Assembly: GCA_036268355.1 (NCBI GenBank)
Contig: DATAUG010000047.1
Location: 1 to 35,624 of the forward strand
Source: DASQPJ01 sp036268355
Lineage (GTDB): Bacteria; Actinomycetota; Actinomycetes; Sporichthyales; Sporichthyaceae
DNA: 35,624 nucleotides
Reading direction: 5' to 3'
Shown: positions 1 to 7,848 of the stretch, piece by piece
Numbering within the stretch: the first letter of the stretch is position 1
Layout of the letters: each line of letters starts with the position of its first letter
The notes under the pieces: generated by a model
What the model was told of the DNA's origin: nothing
What the model saw: only the letters and a program-made list of their open reading frames with translations
The model's database searches: none
Translations under genes and position numbers: made by a program

Positions 1-2490
1 CTCGTCGGTGGCGGCCACTGCGGCGGTGTCGAGGCCCCGGAGCAGCTCGCGCAGCGCGGCCACCCGCTCGCGCAGCGCTGCCGAGTGCTCGTCCTCCGCG
101 GGCAACCGACCCAGCGCCTCGCCGATGCGATCGAGTTGGTAAGCGATCGCCCGGGGGTTCTCCCGGTCGACGACGATCAGGTCCAGTGCGGTGGCCACCC
201 CGGCCCGGGCGGCGTAGCGGCGTCGATAGGTGATGATGCTCTCCGTCGCGATCAACACCGACTCCAGCACCAGGCTCTCGGTGGCCGGGTCGTGCTCCGC
301 GCCCAGCGCCTCGCGCAGCAGCGCGCTGACCCCGCAGGCCCGCTCGATCCGCCGGCCCAGTTCCAGGAAGCGCCAGCCCGCGTCGCGGACCAGGCTCTCG
401 GCGATCAGCCCGGACAGGGCCAGCAGGCCTTCCATCACCTTGGCGATCGCGGTCGGGGTCGCGGTGTCCGGGCCGCGCGGCCGCCTGTCGGCGGCCGGCG
501 GGCCGCCGAGCTTCGCGAGCTCGTGCTCCAGGCTGCCCAGCACCAACCAGGTGTCCGTGGACAGCTGCTCGCGCACCTCGCCGGCCACTTCGGTGAGCCG
601 ACGGACGGCGTGGGCCAGCGACCCCTGCCGCTCGTCATCGAGGATCAGCGAGCCGAGCTCCGCGGCCGGGTCGAGGCTGCGCGCGGCTGCGTCCGGTCCG
701 GTGAACCCGGGCCAGGTCGCGGTCACCGCGGTCAACGCACCGAGCAGCGCAGTCAGCGCCGTGGCCCCGGCGGGCTCGGGGGAGCCGTGGAAATCGCCCC
801 ACCGGTCCAGCACGGCACGCAGCAGTCGGGCGGTGTCCTCGGCGCGCTCGGCGTAGCGGCCCAGCCAGAACATGTTCTCGATCACCCGTGGTGGCAGGGT
901 CAGAGGCACCACCTGCGAGGGCGTCGCCTCGCGGACCCAGGGCGCCAGCACCGGCGCCCCGCGGGTGTTGCGGATCCATACGTCCTTGGTCATCGGGGCG
1001 GCCGCGGCGCCCGCCGGGTTGACCGGCCGTCCGCCGATCCGGGCCAGCGCGCCGGTCATCACCTGGTAGCCGCCGGCGGTGGCCACCGAGAACGCGCGCA
1101 GTACCAGGTCGCGCGGATGCAGGCCGTCGCCGACCACGCTGGGCGTGGTGCTGCAGGCCACCGCCTCCTGGCCCGTCCAGGCCCACGGCTCGGCCTGGAT
1201 TCGTTCGCGCACTCCGGCCAGCCCCGATGCGGGCAGTTCCCAACCCAACTGGGTGACCCGGCCGAAGCCGCGTGCGATGGGCTTGATCACCAACTGGTCG
1301 AGATTGGCCAGCACGTGCGAGCGGTCCGCGGGCCGGCCGCACCACCACGTCGGCGCCGAACGCAGCCGCAGCGGCTCGTCGAGCAACTCCGCGCACAACG
1401 CGGGCAGGAACGGCAGCAGGGCGGGGTTCTCCAGCACCCCGGCCCCGAGCGAGTTGACCACCGTGACCGACCCGTTCCGGGCCGCCTCGATCAATCCGGC
1501 GACGCCGAGTTCGGAGTCCGGCCGCAGGTCCAACGGGTCGCAGTACCAGCTGTCGACCCGGCGCAGGATCACGTCGACGGGTTCCAGTCGCCCCAGCGTG
1601 CGTTGCCAGACCCGCCCGCCGGTCACCAGCAGGTCCTCACCGCGCACCAACGGATGGCCCAGCAGCACCGACAGGAGCGCCTGCTCGTAGGCGGTCTCGC
1701 CCTGTGTGCCGGGAGTGAGCAGCACGATCCGCGGCGCCTCGGCGGTGGCCGGTGCGACGTGCTCCAGGCCCAGCCGCATTGCGTGGAAGAACGGCCCGAG
1801 GCGGTGGATCTCGGCCTGCTGATGCAGGGTCGGCAGCACCCGGGAGACGACCCGGCGGTTGGCCATGGCGTACCCGGCACCGGACGGGGCCTGGACCCGG
1901 TCGGCCACCACGCACCAGGCGCCCTCCGAGTCGCGCGCCAGATCCGTTGCGGCCAGGAACAACTGCCGGCCCGTCGGGGCGACGACCCGGTCCCAGGGGC
2001 GCAGGAAGCCAGGATGGCCGAGGACGAGTTCCGGCGGCAGCAGGCCGGACCGGATCGTGCTGCGCGCCCCGTACAGATCGGCCAGCAGTCGGTCGAGCAA
2101 CTCCGCGCGCTGCGCCAGGCTGAGCTCCAGGCCGGCCCACTCGCCCTCCTCGAGGAACACCGGCAGCGGGTCCAGGCCCCACGTCTGTTCTTCCGCCGCG
2201 CCGGCGGGCCGGTAGGTGACCCCGTCCTCGATCAGCAGCCGGGAGGCCTCGGCCGAGGCGGCGGCCAGCCCGAGCGGCCCGAGATCCTCGGCCACCGCGG
2301 ACAGGTCGCGCCAACCGCGGCGCACCCGGCCGTGGAAGCCGACCATCTCGTCCCACTGCCGCCGGGTCGCCCGGCCCGCGGTCCGCCGGGCGGCATAGGC
2401 GTGGATCATCCCCGGCGCGCCCGGCTGCGACGGGGTGGCGGAATGCGGCACGGGCGAAGCCTGCCATGCGGCGGTGCCGGGTCGGTCCAT
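1..2490 (-). CDS. Circularly permuted ATP-grasp + alpha-E fusion protein (COG2308/DUF403), 3' end outside window
   Basis: The minus-strand frame is open for all 830 codons from ATG 2490-2488 to the window edge. Conserved ATP-grasp sequence begins near residue 45 (QWDEMVGFHGRVRRGW, resembling the YDEM..DGR.R start of COG2308 proteins), and an ATP-grasp-like LVIKPIARGFGRV segment lies near residue 400. From about residue 530 (RVIENMFWLGRYAERAEDTA) the protein becomes the helical alpha-E domain (DUF403). The two domains are usually encoded by adjacent genes; here they form one polypeptide. Comparative genomics of the family has linked it to amidoligase-like peptide synthesis or modification beside transglutaminases, but I see no partner because the operon continues off the left edge. 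No clear Shine-Dalgarno sequence precedes the chosen ATG, and an internal ATG about 27 codons later (MIHAYAARR) is also possible. The family call is firm; the substrate is unknown. Confidence 0.87.
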   Translation of the reverse strand, partial: MDRPGTAAWQASPVPHSATPSQPGAPGMIHAYAARRTAGRATRRQWDEMVGFHGRVRRGWRDLSAVAEDLGPLGLAAASAEASRLLIEDGVTYRPAGAAEEQTWGLDPLPVFLEEGEWAGLELSLAQRAELLDRLLADLYGARSTIRSGLLPPELVLGHPGFLRPWDRVVAPTGRQLFLAATDLARDSEGAWCVVADRVQAPSGAGYAMANRRVVSRVLPTLHQQAEIHRLGPFFHAMRLGLEHVAPATAEAPRIVLLTPGTQGETAYEQALLSVLLGHPLVRGEDLLVTGGRVWQRTLGRLEPVDVILRRVDSWYCDPLDLRPDSELGVAGLIEAARNGSVTVVNSLGAGVLENPALLPFLPALCAELLDEPLRLRSAPTWWCGRPADRSHVLANLDQLVIKPIARGFGRVTQLGWELPASGLAGVRERIQAEPWAWTGQEAVACSTTPSVVGDGLHPRDLVLRAFSVATAGGYQVMTGALARIGGRPVNPAGAAAAPMTKDVWIRNTRGAPVLAPWVREATPSQVVPLTLPPRVIENMFWLGRYAERAEDTARLLRAVLDRWGDFHGSPEPAGATALTALLGALTAVTATWPGFTGPDAAARSLDPAAELGSLILDDERQGSLAHAVRRLTEVAGEVREQLSTDTWLVLGSLEHELAKLGGPPAADRRPRGPDTATPTAIAKVMEGLLALSGLIAESLVRDAGWRFLELGRRIERACGVSALLREALGAEHDPATESLVLESVLIATESIITYRRRYAARAGVATALDLIVVDRENPRAIAYQLDRIGEALGRLPAEDEHSAALRERVAALRELLRGLDTAAVAATDE

Positions 2491-2561
2491 CCCGGCCCGG
2501 TGCGTTAGAAGTAGGTGATGTAGTCCGTACGCGATGTGACGCCGGGTCAGTGGCGACCGGG

Positions 2562-3419
2562 TCAGGGAGCGGTGCCCGCGACGATGATCAGCTCGCAGGG
2601 TCCGACGAATCCGCCCGGCCCCTCGTGCTCACGCAGTCGTTCGTGGATCTGGGCCCAGGCCGCCGCTGCACCGGCCTCGTCCAGCCCGGCCAGCATCTGG
2701 TGCAGCGCGCCGAAGGACTCCTGCTCGAAGCGCACGCACTCCGCCGCCGAGGCCAGCAGGACCGGCGCGGTCAGTCGGACCGCGACCACGTCGACGAAGC
2801 CGGCGCTTGCCAGCGCCACCTGGGCCGCGCCCGGGGCGCCGAGGCAGAACGGCCCCGGGGCACCCGGCGGGGGCGGCGCCAGGCCGGCTCGCTCGCGAAT
2901 CACGGCGACCGGGGTGGCGAAGAACGCGTTGGCAGCCGGGGTCGAGTAAACGACCGCCGACAGGCGGCCGCCGGGGCGCAGCGCGCGGCGCATCCCGGCC
3001 AGGGCACGGGTCCGGTCGGGGAAGTAGATCAGCCCGACCCGGCTGATCACCGCGTCGAAACTGCCCGGGTCGACGGTCAGGTCCTCACCGTCCATCTCGC
3101 GTGCCGCGACGTTGGTCAGGCCGGCGGCTCGGGCATTTTCCGCGGCCAGAGCCAGGATCGCCGGGGCGACGTCGGTGGCCAGCACGTGTCCGGTGGGGCC
3201 CACCCGCCGGGCCGCGGCGATCGTCTGGCCGCCGGTGCCGGCCGCGACGTCGAGCACCTGGCCGCCCTCGGGCAGGCGCGCCAGGTCCAGCATGACCTGG
3301 GTCGCCGGACCGAGCCACGACTCGAGGGTCGGGCCCCACCGGTCCCAGGCCGCCGCCGCGGCCTGCCACTGCTCGCGGGTGGTGGCCTTGTAGCCGGCCG
3401 CGTCGAAGGTGGTGGTCAT
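2562..3419 (-). CDS. Class I SAM-dependent methyltransferase
   Basis: A 285-residue protein with a Rossmann methyltransferase core. Motif I is VLDVAAGTGGQT (about residues 55-66), the acidic end of the second strand is ATDVAP (81-86), and the post-I/motif II region reads DAVISRVGLIYFPDR, as in UbiE/Methyltransf_11 proteins. The ATG at 3419 is preceded by AGGAG, which fixes the start although the frame stays open upstream. It starts 20 nt after the DUF1059 gene on the same strand, so the two probably share a transcript. The substrate cannot be told from sequence. The N-terminal DRWGPTLESWLGPAT stretch resembles small-molecule or quinone-type methyltransferases. Confidence is high for the fold and low for the reaction. 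Confidence 0.88.
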   Translation of the reverse strand: MTTTFDAAGYKATTREQWQAAAAAWDRWGPTLESWLGPATQVMLDLARLPEGGQVLDVAAGTGGQTIAAARRVGPTGHVLATDVAPAILALAAENARAAGLTNVAAREMDGEDLTVDPGSFDAVISRVGLIYFPDRTRALAGMRRALRPGGRLSAVVYSTPAANAFFATPVAVIRERAGLAPPPPGAPGPFCLGAPGAAQVALASAGFVDVVAVRLTAPVLLASAAECVRFEQESFGALHQMLAGLDEAGAAAAWAQIHERLREHEGPGGFVGPCELIIVAGTAP

Positions 3420-3439
3420 TGCAATCTCCTGATGCTGCC

Positions 3440-3598
3440 TCAGATGTCTTCTATCCAGCCGTAGATGTCCTGCCGGTCCACGCCTGCCAGCACGTCGGGG
3501 TGGTCGGCGCGCATGTGCTCGGTGATCACGGCCACGACGTTGTCGTCGGTGTCGGCCCGAGCGATGAATCCGCACTCACAGCGGATCTGCTTGGTCAT
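3440..3598 (-). CDS. DUF1059 small protein
   Basis: A 52-residue protein (MTKQIRCECGF...) with an N-terminal Cys-x-Cys (CECGF), a central helix VVAVITEHMRADHP and an acidic C-terminus (YGWIEDI). This is the usual size and pattern of DUF1059 proteins, whose function is not established. The ATG at 3598 follows a purine-rich GGAAGGGAA, a usable ribosome binding site, whereas the open frame extending upstream to 3760 runs into the divergent SARP gene. It is the first gene of a likely two-gene operon with the methyltransferase. The paired Cys and the conserved His residues could bind a metal, but that is inference. Confidence 0.72.
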   Translation of the reverse strand: MTKQIRCECGFIARADTDDNVVAVITEHMRADHPDVLAGVDRQDIYGWIEDI

Positions 3599-3657
3599 CA
3601 CGTTCCCTTCCGTGCCCATCCCTACGCTGGGCACCCTGGCGAAACCTTGGGGAGAGC

Positions 3658-4452
3658 ATGGCGCGGTCGGCGCGGATCCAGGTCTGCGGGAGGGTGCGCG
3701 TCGAGGTCGACGGCGTGCGTCGGGACGACCTCCTGCCCGGCCCGCAGGGCCGCCGCGCATTGGCTTTCCTCGTCGTGCGTCGGCATGACCCGGTGTCCCG
3801 CGACGCGCTGGTCGACGCGCTGTGGTCGGCCGGGCCGCCCGCGTCCGTCGACGCGGCGGTACACGCGCTCGTCTCCAAGCTCCGCCGCGTGGTGCCGATC
3901 GCCGCCGATCGGGTCGGGCTGCGCCTCGAGTTGCCGCCGGGAGCGTGGGTGGACATCGAGGCGGCCCGCGACTCGCTGCACCGGGCCGAGTCGGCGTTGG
4001 CCCGGGGCGACTGGGGCCGCGCGTGGGGCGCCGCGCAGACCGCCCTGTTCACTGCCCGGCGCGGCTTCCTGCCCGGGGAGGCCGCCGACTGGGCGGACGG
4101 CGTGCGGGCCGAATTGGAGCTGATCCACCAGCGGGCGTTGGAGGCCTATGCCACCGCCGCGCTGGGGATCGGGCGGACCGAGTCGCCCACCGCCGAACGA
4201 GCCGGCCGGGAGCTCGTCGGCCTGGCGCCGTTTCGGGAGAGCGGGCACCGACTGTTGATGCGCGCGCTGGCCGCCCAGGGCAACTCCGCGGAGGCGCTGC
4301 GGGTCTATGAGGCCCTGGCCCGACGCTTGCGCGAGGAGTTGGGGGTCGCGCCGGGGGAGGAGACCCGGGCGCTGCACGCGCAGGTGCTGGCCGGCTTGTT
4401 CGGTTCGGCCGACGAGCTCAATTCGCCCGGCACTAAGCGTTCGCGGTCCTGA
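3658..4452 (+). CDS. SARP/AfsR-type transcriptional regulator with BTAD domain
   Basis: A 264-residue protein. Residues 1-90 look like the OmpR-type winged helix of SARP regulators (RIQVCGRVRVEVDGVRR, then RRALAFLVV and SRDALVDALW). Residues about 95-250 form the helical bacterial transcriptional activator domain, with the typical ending ALRVYEALARRLREELGVAPGEETRALHAQVL. It is a short SARP with no ATPase or TPR extension. GGGGAGAGC precedes ATG 3658, and a TACGCT -10-like box sits at 3623-3628. It diverges from the DUF1059/methyltransferase pair across 59 bp, so that pair is the simplest candidate target. No biosynthetic gene cluster is visible next to it. Confidence 0.87.
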   Translation: MARSARIQVCGRVRVEVDGVRRDDLLPGPQGRRALAFLVVRRHDPVSRDALVDALWSAGPPASVDAAVHALVSKLRRVVPIAADRVGLRLELPPGAWVDIEAARDSLHRAESALARGDWGRAWGAAQTALFTARRGFLPGEAADWADGVRAELELIHQRALEAYATAALGIGRTESPTAERAGRELVGLAPFRESGHRLLMRALAAQGNSAEALRVYEALARRLREELGVAPGEETRALHAQVLAGLFGSADELNSPGTKRSRS

Positions 4453-4465
4453 CGAGGCATGTTGT

Positions 4466-5470
4466 TCAGCCCAGCGCGCGCAGCCTCGGCATGACGTCCG
4501 CAGCGAACTGATCCATGAAGCGCACCTGGTCCGCGCCCGGCGCGTGGAAGACCAGGTTGGTGAAGCCCGCGTCGACGTAGGGCGCAATTGCCTCGACCGC
4601 CTCGTCGGGTCTGGCGGCGACGATCCACCGCTTGGCCACCTGTTCGATCGGCAATTCGTCCGCGAGGCGCTCCATCTCCTGCGAACTGTGCACGCTGTGC
4701 TTCTGCTCCGCGGTCAGGGAGAGGGGCGCCCAGAACCGGGTCTCGTTCAGTGCGAAATCGGCGTCGTGGTCGTAGGAGAGCTTGATCTCGATCATTCGGT
4801 CCAACGATTCCGGCGTGCGCCCGGCCTTCTCCAGGCCCTCGTTCAACGCCGGCACCAACTCGTCCTGGTAGAGCTTCATGCCCTTGCCGGAAGTGCAGAT
4901 GAAGCCCTCACCGGCGCGGCCGGCGTAACGGGCGACGACCGGGCCGCCGGCGGCGATGTAGATCGGGATCGGCGTGGCCGGCTTGTCGTAGATCGTGGCG
5001 CCGACGGTCGTGTAGTACTCGCCGTGATGGTCGACATTCTCGGACGTCCACAGCTCGCGCATCAGGTCGATCGCCTCGCGCATCCGGGCGAAGCGCTCCT
5101 TGAACTCCGGCCACACCATGCCGGTCACCGCGACATCGTTCAGCGCCTCGCCGGTACCGATGCCGAGCATGATTCGGTCCGGGTACAGGCAGCCCATGGT
5201 CGCGAACGCCTGCGCGATCACGGCCGGGTTGTAGCGGAACGTTGCGGTAAGCACGGACGTGCCGAGCGTGATGTGCCGGGTGCGCTCGCCGACCGCCGTC
5301 ATCCAGGAGATCGAGAACGGCGCGTGCCCGCCGTTGTGCCGCCACGGCTGGTAGTGGTCGCTGACCACCGCACTGTCGAAGCCGTGCTGCTCGGCGGCGA
5401 CGCCGAACTCGACCAGATCCCGCGGGCCGAACTGCTCCGCCGAGGCCTTGTAACCGATCTTGATGCCCAT
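4466..5470 (-). CDS. fgd: F420-dependent glucose-6-phosphate dehydrogenase
   Basis: A 334-residue LLM-fold oxidoreductase that oxidises glucose-6-phosphate to 6-phosphogluconolactone and reduces cofactor F420. It matches remembered mycobacterial Fgd1 almost end to end, including IGYKASAEQF, VSDHYQPWRHNGGHAPF, LGTSVLTATFRYNPAVIAQAF, FICTSGKGMKLY and RFWAPLSLTAEQKHS. The catalytic residues of Fgd1 (Asp39, His40, Trp44, Glu109) correspond to Asp38, His39, Trp43 and Glu108 here. The ATG at 5470 follows AAGGAG. It converges on the SARP gene with only 13 nt between the stops. The gene implies an F420 pool in this organism, although no F420 biosynthesis genes lie in the window. Identification is near certain. 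Confidence 0.95.
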   Translation of the reverse strand: MGIKIGYKASAEQFGPRDLVEFGVAAEQHGFDSAVVSDHYQPWRHNGGHAPFSISWMTAVGERTRHITLGTSVLTATFRYNPAVIAQAFATMGCLYPDRIMLGIGTGEALNDVAVTGMVWPEFKERFARMREAIDLMRELWTSENVDHHGEYYTTVGATIYDKPATPIPIYIAAGGPVVARYAGRAGEGFICTSGKGMKLYQDELVPALNEGLEKAGRTPESLDRMIEIKLSYDHDADFALNETRFWAPLSLTAEQKHSVHSSQEMERLADELPIEQVAKRWIVAARPDEAVEAIAPYVDAGFTNLVFHAPGADQVRFMDQFAADVMPRLRALG

Positions 5471-5508
5471 ACCTGGATCTCCTTGGCGCCCGTCATTTCG
5501 GTCCTTTC

Positions 5509-5514
5509 ACCTTA
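5509..5514 (-). promoter_or_regulatory. Candidate -10 box of fgd
   Basis: On the minus strand TAAGGT fits the actinobacterial TANNNT -10 pattern. Transcription would begin near 5502, giving a leader of about 32 nt that contains the AAGGAG before the fgd ATG. No convincing -35 is visible. Confidence 0.35.
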
Positions 5515-5566
5515 ATCACGGACCTTTCCGGGCATATCGGCGCAGTCGTTGTGCAAGCGCATCGGA

Positions 5567-5629
5567 TGCGGCAAAGGATCGGCACAGCCTGGGTATCGCG
5601 GCTTCGAAGGTCAGGCATTTCCGGCCGCA
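5567..5629 (+). other. Nested hairpin in non-coding region upstream of R1
   Basis: TGCGGC (5567-5572) pairs with GCCGCA (5624-5629) and AAA with TTT inside it. An inner stem GCCTG (5587-5591) pairs with CAGGC (5612-5616). It lies in the 348-nt gene-free stretch 5471-5818, which otherwise holds the fgd promoter region and repeat R1. There is a single copy in the window, so no covariation support is available. It could be part of a repeat, a leader RNA or chance pairing in GC-rich DNA. Confidence 0.25.
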
Positions 5630-5697
5630 CGGGGCTCCGCCGGACAGTTGACTCGCGGGCGTGAGCGACTGCGACGAGCGAGGAACGAGCGAGGAGC

Positions 5698-5783
5698 ACA
5701 AGCGATTGAGCCGAGCGGAGCGCGAACAAGTGAGCCTGCGAGCCTGTTCGCGCTTCCGAGGCGATCGAAGCCTGTTGACGAAC
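5698..5783 (+). repeat. Dispersed repeat R1 (copy related to 20946-21029)
   Basis: About 86 nt that align to the reverse complement of 20946-21029 with roughly ten mismatches and one 2-nt gap. It contains a perfect 9-bp hairpin, GCGCGAACA (5720-5728) with TGTTCGCGC (5745-5753). The other copy has the corresponding hairpin with different but still pairing bases. The region just upstream (about 5661-5697) is rich in GAGCGAGGA-type short repeats. Unlike the other copy, R1 is not bounded by recognisable terminal inverted repeats. Confidence 0.75.
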
Positions 5784-5818
5784 GAAGTGAGGAACACAAG
5801 CGAACAACAAGCGCTGCG

Positions 5819-6148
5819 ATGACCTGGCACGATTCGGCTGCCGGCGGTCCGCGGCACGGGGCGCAGACCCCGCCGCGGGCCGGATCGTGGCGTCCGGGCA
5901 GGGTCGTGGCGGTGGTGTTGACGATGGCCGTCGTCGGCGCGGGGACGTGGCTGCTCGGAGCCGGCGGCTCGGACCGTCCGGCGTCCCCGCCGGAGACCTC
6001 GGGTGTCCGATCGCTGCCCGCGGGCAGCGCCCCACCGTTGGCGGTGGCACCGCCGCCGGGCCGCTCGACCGATGCCCAGGCTGGACCGACCGGTTCGACG
6101 TCGGGCTCAGCGCACCGGCCGCGTTCGATGGCGGCCGGTGCCCACTGA
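5819..6148 (+). CDS. Small single-pass membrane or exported hypothetical protein
   Basis: A 109-residue open frame starting MTWHDSAAGG. A basic stretch (SWRPGRV) precedes one hydrophobic segment, VVAVVLTMAVVGAGTWLLGA (about residues 31-50). The rest is a Pro/Ser/Gly-rich, low-complexity tail that would lie outside the membrane. I recognise no family. The reading frame stays open upstream through repeat R1, so the start is uncertain, and no good ribosome binding site is visible. It could be a signal-anchor protein or an open frame without a product. The membrane segment after basic residues is the main support. Confidence 0.42.
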   Translation: MTWHDSAAGGPRHGAQTPPRAGSWRPGRVVAVVLTMAVVGAGTWLLGAGGSDRPASPPETSGVRSLPAGSAPPLAVAPPPGRSTDAQAGPTGSTSGSAHRPRSMAAGAH

Positions 6149-6183
6149 CGCACTCGGTCGCCGGCCGTTCATGATTGATGGCC

Positions 6184-6189
6184 TAGTGT
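6184..6189 (+). promoter_or_regulatory. Candidate -10 box for leaderless ketopantoate-reductase-like gene
   Basis: TAGTGT fits TANNNT and lies 8 nt before the GTG at 6198, the spacing expected if transcription starts on the start codon. The absence of any Shine-Dalgarno sequence agrees with this. Confidence 0.4.
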
Positions 6190-6197
6190 CGGGCGTC

Positions 6198-7136
6198 GTG
6201 CGAATCGGCGTGATCGGAGCCGGCGGGGTCGGCGGTTACTTCGGTGCCCGCTGCGCGGCCGCCGGGCACGACGTCTCGTTCCTGGCCCGCGGAGCGAACC
6301 TGGCCGCGTTGCGGGAGCGCGGCATCAGCATTCGCAGCCCGCTTGGTGATCTCGCGATGCCGGTCGACGCGACCGACGAGCCGGAGAAGATCGGTCCCTG
6401 CGACGTGGTCCTGTTGACGGTCAAGGGCTACGCGCTCGCGTCCGTGTTGCCTGCGGCGCGCGAGATGCTGGGGCCCGAGGGCTGGGTGGCCGTGCTGCTG
6501 AACGGCGGACCGGGGCCGAGCGAGCAGGTGGCCGAGGTGATCGGCGCCGGGCGGACCGTTGCCGGCGCCGCGTACATCTCCTGCCACCTACGTGAGCCCG
6601 GGGTCCTGGAGCACCACTCGCCGCTGGCCGGGATGGCGCTCGGCGAGATGTCCGCCGGCGGCGGCGAGCGGCTGGCGGAGTTCGCGCGAGCCACCCGTCC
6701 GGCCGGCATCGACGTCGAGATCGCCCCGGACGTCCGGGTGCTGCTGTGGACCAAGTTCGCGTTCATCTGCGGACTGGCCGGGGCCACCGCGAGCACCGGG
6801 TATCCGATCGGGGACGTGCGGGCCACGGCGTCGGGACGTGAGATGCTGCGTGGCCTGGTCACCGAGGCGGCCGCGGTGGCGCGCGGGGAGGGCGTGGCGT
6901 TGCCCGCGGACTACGAGGCGACGACATTGCAACTGCTGGACGACATCGACGGCGGGATGCGCAGTTCGCTGCACGAGGACCTGGCGCACGGGCGTCCCAG
7001 CGAGCTGGAGTCGTTGCACGGGGAGATCCTGCGGCGGGCCGCCCGGTTGGGGCTGGCGGTGCCGGTGACCGCCACCGTGCACGCCGTGCTGGCGCCGCGG
7101 GCCGCGGCGGCGGTCGCTCGCGCCGGCCGGTCGTGA
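6198..7136 (+). CDS. Ketopantoate reductase family protein (PanE/ApbA-like)
   Basis: A 312-residue protein starting VRIGVIGAGGVGGYFGARCAAAGHDV, the classical NADP-binding start of 2-dehydropantoate 2-reductases. Later marks are LLTVKGYAL, LLNGGPGPSEQV (the usual LNG segment), WTKFAFICGLAGATASTG (with the expected catalytic Lys) and HGRPSELESLHGEILRRAARLGL (the usual TEID.L.G region with its acidic residue). True PanE makes pantoate for CoA synthesis, but many paralogues act on other 2-keto acids and no panB or panC lies nearby, so I give no symbol. The GTG at 6198 matches the family start. An in-frame ATG at 6171 and GTG at 6186 are alternatives, none with a clear ribosome binding site. Confidence 0.85.
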   Translation: MRIGVIGAGGVGGYFGARCAAAGHDVSFLARGANLAALRERGISIRSPLGDLAMPVDATDEPEKIGPCDVVLLTVKGYALASVLPAAREMLGPEGWVAVLLNGGPGPSEQVAEVIGAGRTVAGAAYISCHLREPGVLEHHSPLAGMALGEMSAGGGERLAEFARATRPAGIDVEIAPDVRVLLWTKFAFICGLAGATASTGYPIGDVRATASGREMLRGLVTEAAAVARGEGVALPADYEATTLQLLDDIDGGMRSSLHEDLAHGRPSELESLHGEILRRAARLGLAVPVTATVHAVLAPRAAAAVARAGRS

Positions 7137-7209
7137 CCCGTTGGCCCCTCGGGGGGTCGTCGGCCCGGGTTACCCTGGGAAGCGTTGTGGGCCCGCCCCG
7201 GAGGAAATC

Positions 7210-7815
7210 GTGAACCGCAGGCCGAGCCAGCTGCGCGTGGCTCGGTCCGACACGGTGCCCCGCGGCCGGCCGGAGCGCCTGGAGGATCTGCTGGTCGCGG
7301 TGGCCCAGGGCGACCAGGGCGCGTTCAGCGCGGTCTACAACCGCGTCTGTGCCCCGGTCTACGGCTTGGTGTGCCGGGTGCTGCGCGATCTGTCGCAGTC
7401 CGAGGAGGTCACCCAGGAGGTCCTGCTCACGGTCTGGCGCACCGCCGCTCGGTTCGACGAGACCCAGGGCTCCGGCATGGCGTGGGTGATGACGATCGCT
7501 CATCGTCGCGCGGTCGACCGGGTCCGTTCCGAGCAGGCAACGGCCGACCGGCACCACCGTTACGGCACCCGGGAGGTCGAGCCGGACTACGACTCGGTAG
7601 CCGAGTCGGTGGAGAACCGGCTGGACCGGGAGGCGGTGCGCCGCTGCCTGGGCGCGTTGACCGAGCTGCAGCGGCAGTCCGTCACGTTGGCCTACTACCA
7701 GGGCCTGAGCTACCGCGAGGTCGCCGATCGCCTCGAACTGCCGTTGGGAACCGTGAAGACCCGCATGCGCGACGGGCTGATCCGCATGCGCGACTGCCTC
7801 GGAGTGGCCGGCTGA
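7210..7815 (+). CDS. sigK: ECF RNA polymerase sigma factor, SigK-like
   Basis: A 201-residue sigma-70 family protein of the extracytoplasmic-function type. Region 2 spans about residues 40-110 (VYNRVCAPVYGLV, SQSEEVTQEVLLTVWRTAA, MTIAHRRAVDRVRSEQA). Region 4 spans about 143-195 (ALTELQRQSVTLAYYQGLSY, then REVADRLELPLGTVKTRMRDGLIRMR split across the helix-turn-helix). These resemble mycobacterial SigK closely. GGAGG sits 5 nt before GTG 7210, and TACCCT at 7171-7176 could be the -10 of its own promoter. SigK is normally followed by the membrane anti-sigma factor RskA; here the next gene is on the opposite strand and unrelated, so the regulator is missing or elsewhere. The sigK symbol rests on similarity only. 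Confidence 0.85.
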   Translation: MNRRPSQLRVARSDTVPRGRPERLEDLLVAVAQGDQGAFSAVYNRVCAPVYGLVCRVLRDLSQSEEVTQEVLLTVWRTAARFDETQGSGMAWVMTIAHRRAVDRVRSEQATADRHHRYGTREVEPDYDSVAESVENRLDREAVRRCLGALTELQRQSVTLAYYQGLSYREVADRLELPLGTVKTRMRDGLIRMRDCLGVAG

Positions 7816-7848
7816 CTTCTGCCCGACGGCCACCCCGAGGATCGGTCG

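Noticed and set aside
85..2508. Long open frame on the plus strand (over 800 codons)
   Set aside because: It is the antisense shadow of the ATP-grasp/alpha-E gene; its translation is Arg/Gly/Pro/Gln-rich without family features, as expected in very GC-rich DNA.
2537..2550. TGACGCCGGGTCAG shared with 24317-24330, as a possible operator
   Set aside because: A 14-nt identity is expected by chance in 35 kb of GC-rich DNA. At 24317 the sequence is explained by the terminator stem, and a related string at about 25429 is coding.
3658..4452. SARP as marker of a secondary-metabolite cluster
   Set aside because: No PKS, NRPS, terpene or other biosynthetic core gene lies in the window; the neighbours are a methyltransferase and fgd.
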